Assembly: GCA_019308525.1 (NCBI GenBank)
Contig: JAFDIC010000198.1
Span: 1-7,296 of the forward strand
Source: Deltaproteobacteria bacterium
Lineage (GTDB): Bacteria; Desulfobacterota; DSM-4660; Desulfatiglandales; HGW-15
Direction of reading: 5' to 3'
Length of the DNA: 7,296 nucleotides
Shown here: positions 1-5,479 of the stretch, one piece after another
Layout: the number at the start of each line of letters is the position of its first letter
How positions within the stretch are numbered: the first letter of the stretch is position 1
Made by a program: the position numbers and the translations under genes
Notes under the pieces: generated by a model
What the model was told of the DNA's origin: nothing
What the model saw: the letters and a program-made list of their open reading frames with translations, nothing else
Database searches by the model: none

Positions 1-566
1 ACCGCAGTGAAGGTGAGGCCCCTGCTGGCGGCCTGTTCCATGACATAATCCACTGTAGCACCTGAGCCACTGATAAAATCAACAGACCGTTCCTTCAACC
101 TGGGAATGATCCCTGCAAACTTACCCGCATAAGCAGGAGTAAGGAACCCGGAGCAGTTGGGCCCGATGAGAACCATTCCAGCCCTTTCGGCGATCTCCAG
201 GAAAACCCTTTCTTCCTTCTTCCCTTCTTCGTCTTTTTCCCCAAAGCCGGCTGTCAATATGATAGTGGCCTTACACCCTTTGCGAGCCAGGCTCTCGAGC
301 GCGTTACGGACCCCTGGTGCGGGGATCGCCACAATGGAAAGGTCGGGCACTCCCGGAAGTTCCTCCACAGACCCGTAGGTTGGCAAGCCCATGATGGGAA
401 GGCCTTTCGGATTGACCGCCCACAGATCTCCCTGGTATCCGTTGTCCATGATATTCTTGGTAACCCGACCCCCTGGCTTCAGTGGATTGTTGCTGGCACC
501 TATAACGGCGATGCTTCTTGGCTCAAAAAGGGCCTTGAAAATCTCCTTTTTCTCCCGGACACTCAT
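1..566 (-). CDS. NDP (ADP)-forming acyl-CoA synthetase, 3' partial
   Basis: The first 188 residues are visible; the gene runs off the window at base 1. The family interconverts acyl-CoA + ADP + Pi and free acid + CoA + ATP, through a phosphohistidine intermediate, in the cytoplasm. The start MSVREKKEIFKALFEPRSIA leads into a Rossmann-type CoA-binding domain: AVIGASNNPLKPGG (20-33), AVNPKG (50-55), a glycine-rich helix region near TAGFGEK (105-111), and GPNCSGFLTP (135-144). The second, succinyl-CoA-ligase-like domain begins at DFISGSGATVDYVMEQA (163-179). The phosphorylated His and the ATP-grasp domain, if fused, lie outside the window, so I cannot tell a full-length fusion from an alpha subunit alone. 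It overlaps the ior stop by four bases (ATGA), so its substrate is probably the acid or acyl-CoA matching the ior product, plausibly an arylacetate. It could run for ATP synthesis or for acid activation. Confidence 0.9.
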   Translation of the reverse strand, partial: MSVREKKEIFKALFEPRSIAVIGASNNPLKPGGRVTKNIMDNGYQGDLWAVNPKGLPIMGLPTYGSVEELPGVPDLSIVAIPAPGVRNALESLARKGCKATIILTAGFGEKDEEGKKEERVFLEIAERAGMVLIGPNCSGFLTPAYAGKFAGIIPRLKERSVDFISGSGATVDYVMEQAASRGLTFTA

Positions 567-3061
567 GGGAGTTCCCTCCCGGCCATAAAGGCTGCGTAGT
601 TTGCAGCCCAGAATGCAGGGTTTGGGCTCACCTTCCTTATGGCCTCAAGCCATAAGGCCAGGGGGAATCCGTCAAGGGGCGCTATCTTACTGAGTGCGCC
701 TATCATGACCACGTTGGCTACCCTGCCTGTTCTATCACCTATCTCTTGCGCACAACCCAGGGCATCGACCTCTATGATCTCATATCCCCTTAGGGCCTCC
801 TTGATCTTCTCCGGGGCCGGATACTCCTCGGGACTGATTACCTGGGGGATTATGCTCGTCTTTGAAAACAATATTGCGCCTCCTTCTTTGAGGAGATACA
901 GGAATCCAGGTCGCAGTACCTCGCTCACCTCCATCGTTATCAGGCAATCAGCACTGCCGGGAAATAAGACCGGGCTATGCACCTTGCCGCAGGAAAAGGT
1001 GCTGATCACCGGACCTCCCATCTGCGCCATACCATGGGTCTCTCCCTTGACAATGTTCCGTTCCCCGTATCCTGCCAGAAATGCAAGCTGTGTCAGCACC
1101 CGCCCAAAAAAGAGGTTCCCCTGGCCTCCAACACCGCGGATGGCAAGGCTAAGCCTCTCAGGCAATGCACTTCGATCAAAATGACTCTTCACGATCTCTG
1201 GAGGTTCTGGAAATTCCCCCAAGGTCTTCGAGGTCACTTCCTCTTCACCCAGGAATTCCATGGCATCAAAGGGGCACATCTGCATGCAGGCAGGGTTTTC
1301 CCCGGCACAACCGGAGCAGAGGTTGTTGAATCGAGGAAATCCTTCCTCCCCTTCTTCTATACCCGGACAGATGAGGCAGATATGGCATTTATCACACTTT
1401 TCCATGTTGATCTTCAGGCGAATGCCTTTCTTGTCGCCGGGGACCTTGTTGATACAACCCCCCCTTACTATGACTACAACGAATTCCCCCTTGTCTGCCA
1501 ATGACAGGGCATCCTTCAATGCCTTTCGCACGTCCTTGCGCTCATAGGCATTTACTTCCAGGACCCTGCATCCGTTCGATTCCAGGGCCTTGACCAGGTC
1601 AAAGGAAACTTCCTCTCCTGCCAGGTTAACGGGCGAGCTGGGGGCCGGCTGGCCTCCTGTCATTGCTGTCCAGTAATTATCCAGCACCACCTTGATGCCC
1701 GGAACCTTCCGGAACACGGCGTTCCGGGTGGCATCCAGGCCCGAATGACATTCAGTGCTGTCCCCTATGATACTCATACACCTGGAGGCTTTCTCAGGCC
1801 TGGATAACACGAAACCCTGTCTCTTGCTCTCACTTGCGCCCATGGCGAGCCCCGTATCCAAGGCCCCCATGAAATAGAGGAGAGAATTACAACCTATGTC
1901 TCCGAAGATTGCCTCTATCTTCTTGCGCTGCTTCAGCCTGGCGACCTCCAGTGCGAAGAGCCTGTAAGGACATCCGGCACATATCATGGGAGGTCTAGGC
2001 ACGGGTTCGAGCTTGAATTTCTTTTTCTTGACACCGTAACCCATTCTCTCCGCCACGAGTGCCGGCGACCATTCGGTGATCCCGGAGTACTTTTCCTTGC
2101 CGACAACCTCAAGTCCCAATCTCTCCAAGGCCTCCTGGAGGAATTGATAACCATCCTCAAAGACATAGACATCCTCTGCCATGGAACCGCAGAATTCCCG
2201 GATCAGGTTCTCGGGCAAGGGATTGGTGAAGGCCAGGGACAGGATGTCGAAGTCTTCCCCGTATATCCCCCTCACCTCTTGCACGTAGGCCGTGTTGATC
2301 CCGCAGGTGATCACGCCCTTTTTGCCCGACCCTCTGATCCAGTGGTTCAAGGGTGATTCCCCTACCATTCCTTCCAGGGCTGGCATCCTTTCAGCCATCA
2401 CCGTATCGTAATTGAGCCTGGCAATCGGCGGCAGGAGATTGAATTTCTTCAAATCTTCGGGTACGTCCAGCACCTCCCTTTTCCCTGGACTGTTCAGGAT
2501 CACCAGCCCCTCGCTATGGCACAGCGCACCGCTTGCAAGGATAACGAAGGGGGTCTTGTACCTGCGACCTATCTCCGCTGCAATTCCGCTCGCCTCCAGC
2601 ATCTCCTGATGGTTTCTCGGTTCAAACACGGGCAGCATGCAGCTCTTGAACAGGTACCTGGGATCAATCACATGCTGGGTAGAGCTGGGAGTAAAATCAC
2701 TGGCAATGAAATAGATCAACGCCCCCCTCTCCTCCCAAAAGAGGGAAGAACTCGTAAATAGGTCACCCGCCTGGAAAAGGCCGGGTATCTTCATGGTCAC
2801 CACTGAATCCTCGCCTGCCAGGGTATGCCCGAAGGCCACACCTGTGGCTACCGCCTCATTGACCGACCAGCCCACCTTTATCATATCCTGGACCCTTGAA
2901 AGGCCCCTGTCTATCACCTCGGTGCTGGGAGTGCCCGGATAACCGTCCGCGCTGTGAATCCCCGATCTCACGCAACCCACGGCAAAGGCAATGTTACCCT
3001 GGAGCACGACCTTCTCCCCCTCTTCTGCCAGGCACAGTCTCCTGATCTCATTGTTACCCAT
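563..3061 (-). CDS. iorAB: Indolepyruvate:ferredoxin-type 2-oxoacid oxidoreductase, IorA-IorB fusion
   Basis: 832-residue single chain joining the IorA and IorB subunits, which are usually separate in anaerobes. Such enzymes oxidatively decarboxylate arylpyruvates to arylacetyl-CoA with thiamine diphosphate (TPP) and reduce ferredoxin in the cytoplasm. Order: N-terminal pyrimidine-binding domain (~20-190, GYPGTPSTEV near 40 and NEAVATGVAFG near 68); transketolase-C-like domain (~240-330); CAGCP (361-365); TPP pyrophosphate domain (~387-540) with GDSTECHSGLDA from 433 and DNYWTAMTGGQPAP from 461; a two-cluster ferredoxin domain with eight Cys (556, 559, 562, 565, 582, 585, 592, 596); then, after a short linker, the IorB/POR-gamma domain from ~635 (GVGGQG 643-648, GETHGMAQMGG). 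Two features look unusual: the Cys spacing in both cluster motifs, and GGQ where I recall GHQ in IorA. The stop overlaps the next start as ATGA. Family is certain; arylpyruvate, phenylglyoxylate or another 2-oxoacid could be the substrate. Confidence 0.95.
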   Translation of the reverse strand: MGNNEIRRLCLAEEGEKVVLQGNIAFAVGCVRSGIHSADGYPGTPSTEVIDRGLSRVQDMIKVGWSVNEAVATGVAFGHTLAGEDSVVTMKIPGLFQAGDLFTSSSLFWEERGALIYFIASDFTPSSTQHVIDPRYLFKSCMLPVFEPRNHQEMLEASGIAAEIGRRYKTPFVILASGALCHSEGLVILNSPGKREVLDVPEDLKKFNLLPPIARLNYDTVMAERMPALEGMVGESPLNHWIRGSGKKGVITCGINTAYVQEVRGIYGEDFDILSLAFTNPLPENLIREFCGSMAEDVYVFEDGYQFLQEALERLGLEVVGKEKYSGITEWSPALVAERMGYGVKKKKFKLEPVPRPPMICAGCPYRLFALEVARLKQRKKIEAIFGDIGCNSLLYFMGALDTGLAMGASESKRQGFVLSRPEKASRCMSIIGDSTECHSGLDATRNAVFRKVPGIKVVLDNYWTAMTGGQPAPSSPVNLAGEEVSFDLVKALESNGCRVLEVNAYERKDVRKALKDALSLADKGEFVVVIVRGGCINKVPGDKKGIRLKINMEKCDKCHICLICPGIEEGEEGFPRFNNLCSGCAGENPACMQMCPFDAMEFLGEEEVTSKTLGEFPEPPEIVKSHFDRSALPERLSLAIRGVGGQGNLFFGRVLTQLAFLAGYGERNIVKGETHGMAQMGGPVISTFSCGKVHSPVLFPGSADCLITMEVSEVLRPGFLYLLKEGGAILFSKTSIIPQVISPEEYPAPEKIKEALRGYEIIEVDALGCAQEIGDRTGRVANVVMIGALSKIAPLDGFPLALWLEAIRKVSPNPAFWAANYAAFMAGRELP
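567..580 (-). promoter_or_regulatory. Ribosome-binding site of the acyl-CoA synthetase inside a GNRA-capped hairpin
   Basis: GGGAG, loop GGAA, CTCCC ends immediately before the ATG at 566-564 and lies within the last codons of the ior fusion (Gly-Arg-Glu-Leu-Pro). The Shine-Dalgarno GGAGG (579-575) is mostly in the 5' arm, with its last base in the loop. Ribosomes finishing the upstream gene would open the stem, which suits translational coupling. Pairing is seen in the sequence; the regulatory effect is inferred. Confidence 0.5.
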
Positions 3062-3068
3062 TAGAATT

Positions 3069-3076
3069 CCCTCCTT
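3069..3076 (-). promoter_or_regulatory. Strong Shine-Dalgarno of the ior fusion gene
   Basis: AAGGAGGG ends seven bases before the ATG at 3061-3059. This decides the start: a TTG at 3085 in the same frame would place the Shine-Dalgarno inside the coding region and add eight residues with no family counterpart. Confidence 0.85.
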
Positions 3077-3084
3077 CCAAAACA

Positions 3085-3106
3085 AGTATCACAGTACGTA
3101 CAGTAC
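3085..3106 (-). promoter_or_regulatory. GTACTGT direct repeats overlapping a candidate extended -10 element upstream of ior
   Basis: GTACTGT occurs twice in the same orientation, nine bases apart (3106-3100 and 3097-3091), around a GTACGTAC palindrome. The end of the second copy provides the TG of a TGTGATACT string (3093-3085) that resembles an extended -10 element; no good -35 hexamer precedes it. If used, the transcript would start only about 15-20 bases before the ior start codon. The repeats are seen directly; the promoter and operator role is speculative. Confidence 0.25.
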
Positions 3107-3173
3107 ATTACGACAGAGGCAAAAGCTCTTGCAGTGAAAACCCTTTCGGCACAATTACCTGAATCTCTCGCTC

Positions 3174-3195
3174 CAGGCAAACCTTTTTTTGCCTG
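3174..3195. repeat. Perfect 8-bp inverted repeat in the leader region
   Basis: CAGGCAAA and TTTGCCTG flank a 6-base loop. On the minus strand the loop is purine-rich (AAAAGG). This is the longest perfect dyad in the gap, about 110 bases before the ior start codon. It may form an RNA hairpin or a protein-binding site; no U-run follows on the minus strand, so termination is unlikely. Confidence 0.5.
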
Positions 3196-3271
3196 TCCTT
3201 GAAACGGTGCATATGAGTGGCGGCACTGGCCCCTGGGAGATTCTCTTTGCGTTCGAGTCGAAACAGGGGGC

Positions 3272-3284
3272 ATTTCGTAGAAAT
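3272..3284 (-). repeat. Short inverted repeat in the leader region
   Basis: ATTTC TAC GAAAT on the minus strand is a perfect 5-bp dyad with a 3-base centre. Another perfect dyad (TTCGA G TCGAA) lies ten bases further along at 3252-3262. Either could be an operator half-site pair or a small RNA hairpin; chance occurrence is possible at this length. Confidence 0.35.
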
Positions 3285-3343
3285 CTCGGCTTTGTTCGAT
3301 CCTCCAGGTCAACGGGGCTCTGGCACAATGGGAGGTAATTGCT

Positions 3344-3356
3344 GACCCCCCGGGTC
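3344..3356 (-). terminator. Possible weak hairpin 3' of the second oxidoreductase gene
   Basis: GACCC, loop GGG, GGGTC begins 19 bases after the stop codon. The 5-bp stem is GC-rich, but no U-run follows on the minus strand, so it is not a canonical intrinsic terminator. It could be a partial terminator or a 3'-end stabiliser. Confidence 0.2.
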
Positions 3357-3375
3357 TTTGAAGGCAGCAGAATTG

Positions 3376-5454
3376 TTATGGTCTTCTCTTGTGAAGGCTC
3401 TTCACCCTGCACAGGAATGAATTCAGGGAAGGTGACCCGGAGATGGGATCAAGTGGTTTATCAGGTGTCAGTCGATTTACATTGCTTTGCCCAGGCCAGC
3501 CGTGGTAGATATGGACTACTCCTTCCATTATGTCTTCGGTAACCCTGGCTTTGACCTGTATTGTCCCCCTCGGACTTTCCACTTCTACAAGATCACCATC
3601 CATAACCCCGTATTTTCCTGCATCAACGGGATTTATTTCAACGATGTTTTCCGGGAACCTGGAACGAAGCCGAGGGATATTCCTGTACTGGGAGTGCTCG
3701 TAAAACCGTGTTTTGCCGCCCGTTGTGATAATAAGGGGGTAGTGTTTCGCCACTTCAGGAGAGCTTACAGGGCCCTCTACTGTTTCTTGAAATACCGGGA
3801 CGGCTGAGAACCCATGCCTTTCCAGTTTCTTCGAACAAAGCTCAACTTTCCCTGATTCGGTATCAAACCCCTTTTTCCTGTAAGACTCATATTCACGCCT
3901 TTCCCACAAAAACCCTTCAGGATGGTCTCTCAAGTATTCCAGGGACGTACCTACCTGGCTGAGCATATGGTCGTACAATTCGTCGGTATTCTTCCATGGA
4001 AAATCTTTCTCTAAGCCCAGCTCCTTGGCCAGTCGCAAGATAAAATCATTGTCTCCCATACATTCTCCTGGAGGTTCGACTGCCTTGTTTACCGCACATA
4101 TGAGGCTCAACGTCCGCCCGAGATGATATGTGCGTAAATTGTTTACCTCCAGGAAAGTTGCTGCGGGGAGGACTATGTGAGCCAACTGTGCTGTCTCGGT
4201 CAAATACAGATCCATCACAACCAGCAGCTCCAGCTTTTGAAGTGCTTCAATCGTCTTTGAGGTATTGGCTTCGTTGGCAACCAGATTACGAGCCATAAAA
4301 ATTCCCGCCTTAATATCGCCGGACAGAATGCGATCAAACAGCGGCGCTGTGCAGGGTTCCTGAGTATCCCCCTTCCTCAAGGCTTCGCTGTAATATATCG
4401 GGTACTCTTTTTCTCCAATAACTGGTCTCTTCTGTCTCCCGGGGATCCTGAGGTTGATGGGAAGTGGCTCAATGTACGTGGATGCCCCCGCCTTGTCCAC
4501 GTTGCCGGTTATGGCCTTGAGACAGGAAATCGCCCTGAGCGTTTGAAAGGTATTCGTATGCTGGTCGAGTCCCACCCCCCAGTCCATTGTAGCGGGCTTT
4601 GATGTTGCATAGGTTCTTGATGCCATTACGATCGTTTCCGATGGAACCCTTGTTATCTCAGACACCTTCTCGGGGGTATATGATCTGGCAGCCCGTTTCA
4701 AATCTTCGAAACCAGTGGTCCATTCTCCGACAAACTCCCGATCATAAAGCCCCTCGGAGATTATGATATTGACCATTCCGAGCGCCAGCGCCCCGTCGGT
4801 TCCAGGTCTTACCTGAAGATGGTAATCCGCCATTCTGGCAAGTTTTGTCTTTCTAGGATCTATTACGATTATCTTTACACCCTTTGGCTTCAATCCCAAA
4901 ATTCTCTTGACGACGTTTATTGAAGGATTTGACTCCAGGCGATTGCACCCCCAAAAAACGGCGCACCGGCTCCCGTCGTAGTCAGGGAGCATGTGGTTAC
5001 CAAAGGTAATGTACTCGGAAATCGCCCGGGGCATGTAACAGTAATTCCCTATAACAGGGATGTTGGGAGTTCCAAATGCATCACAAAAACGAGGGACGAG
5101 CCACATCAAAGGTGAATTAATACCCGGATGACCGTACCCGACCGTCAAGTATTCTGGACCATACCTGTGCTTGATTTCATTGAGTTTTTCTACAATGATA
5201 CTGAAGGCTTCGGTCCAGGAGATTCTCTTCCAGCCACCACTGACCCTCCTGAGGGGATGGGTGAGTCGGTCAACGGAGTATTCATAATCGGCAAGGGCCT
5301 TTTGCTTGGGACATCTACCGCCATAATAGTTCTCATGTTCAGGCATGGGGGCCCATTTTACTATCCGGCCGTCTTCAACGAACACGTCAATGCCACAGCC
5401 TACTCCGCAAATCCTGCAAATGGTCTTAACCAAACTCTCTCTTTTTGCTTTCAC
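3376..5454 (-). CDS. Molybdopterin (Mo/W-bisPGD) oxidoreductase, DMSO reductase family, acetylene hydratase-like size class
   Basis: Complete 692-residue catalytic subunit using the GTG start. Domains: N-terminal [4Fe-4S] domain with Cys13, Cys16, Cys20 and Cys48 (CRICGVGC ... GGRCPK) and Lys50, in the place of the Lys that relays electrons between cluster and pterin in formate dehydrogenases; a central molybdopterin domain with NYCYMPR, where Cys139 is the likely Mo/W ligand, CNRLESNP (170-177), VIDPRKT (197-203) and VRPGTDGALALG (215-226); and a C-terminal pterin-binding domain from about residue 570, ending in SNVNRLT and DPISG. There is no signal peptide or twin-arginine motif, so it is probably cytoplasmic. 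The residue after the second cluster Cys is Gly17, not the Asp (Asp13) essential in Pelobacter acetylene hydratase, so redox chemistry is more likely than hydration. It is a tandem paralogue of the gene 25 bases upstream. No Fe-S or membrane partner subunit is adjacent. Family is certain; substrate is unknown. Confidence 0.95.
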   Translation of the reverse strand: MKAKRESLVKTICRICGVGCGIDVFVEDGRIVKWAPMPEHENYYGGRCPKQKALADYEYSVDRLTHPLRRVSGGWKRISWTEAFSIIVEKLNEIKHRYGPEYLTVGYGHPGINSPLMWLVPRFCDAFGTPNIPVIGNYCYMPRAISEYITFGNHMLPDYDGSRCAVFWGCNRLESNPSINVVKRILGLKPKGVKIIVIDPRKTKLARMADYHLQVRPGTDGALALGMVNIIISEGLYDREFVGEWTTGFEDLKRAARSYTPEKVSEITRVPSETIVMASRTYATSKPATMDWGVGLDQHTNTFQTLRAISCLKAITGNVDKAGASTYIEPLPINLRIPGRQKRPVIGEKEYPIYYSEALRKGDTQEPCTAPLFDRILSGDIKAGIFMARNLVANEANTSKTIEALQKLELLVVMDLYLTETAQLAHIVLPAATFLEVNNLRTYHLGRTLSLICAVNKAVEPPGECMGDNDFILRLAKELGLEKDFPWKNTDELYDHMLSQVGTSLEYLRDHPEGFLWERREYESYRKKGFDTESGKVELCSKKLERHGFSAVPVFQETVEGPVSSPEVAKHYPLIITTGGKTRFYEHSQYRNIPRLRSRFPENIVEINPVDAGKYGVMDGDLVEVESPRGTIQVKARVTEDIMEGVVHIYHGWPGQSNVNRLTPDKPLDPISGSPSLNSFLCRVKSLHKRRP

Positions 5455-5462
5455 AATGAATA

Positions 5463-5467
5463 CCCCT
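5463..5467 (-). promoter_or_regulatory. Ribosome-binding site that decides the GTG start of the second oxidoreductase
   Basis: AGGGG lies eight bases upstream of a GTG at 5454-5452. The longer frame would start at a TTG (5511) inside the previous gene and add 19 residues without family similarity just before the Fe-S motif. The GTG start leaves 25 bases between stop and start. Confidence 0.7.
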
Positions 5468-5479
5468 GAAACCGCCTGG

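Larger units (their letters stand above)
3062..3375 (-). other. 314-base non-coding region between the oxidoreductase pair and the ior operon
   Basis: This is the only long gap in the window; the other two junctions are 25 bases and a 4-base overlap. An open frame crosses it on the minus strand (TTG start near 3312), but the peptide has no recognisable motif and ends at the ior ribosome-binding site, so I do not call it a gene. The region holds several short perfect inverted repeats (3344-3356, 3272-3284, 3252-3262, 3174-3195) and a direct repeat near the ior start (3091-3106). A regulated promoter or structured leader for the ior genes is a reasonable inference. I find no strong sigma-70 or sigma-54 promoter and no riboswitch family that I recognise. 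Confidence 0.6.

Noticed and set aside
639..1184. Plus-strand open frame of 181 codons
   Set aside because: It lies wholly antisense to the ior fusion, whose domains are clear. The peptide has no family motif and looks like a shadow of GC-rich coding sequence.
3062..3085. TTG start giving an 840-residue ior fusion
   Set aside because: It would put the strong AAGGAGGG Shine-Dalgarno inside the coding sequence; the ATG at 3061 is seven bases downstream of it.
3061..3312. Minus-strand 83-codon frame in the intergenic gap, ending in a Cys-containing tail
   Set aside because: It starts at a TTG, has no known motif, and ends at the Shine-Dalgarno of ior. A leader peptide cannot be excluded, but nothing supports one.
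3310..3340. TGGCAC on the plus strand near 3320 as a sigma-54 promoter
   Set aside because: The matching TTGC element is not at the required spacing, and the strand is opposite to all genes.
3376..5454. Annotation as acetylene hydratase
   Set aside because: Similar length and architecture, but the catalytic Asp after the second cluster Cys is Gly here.
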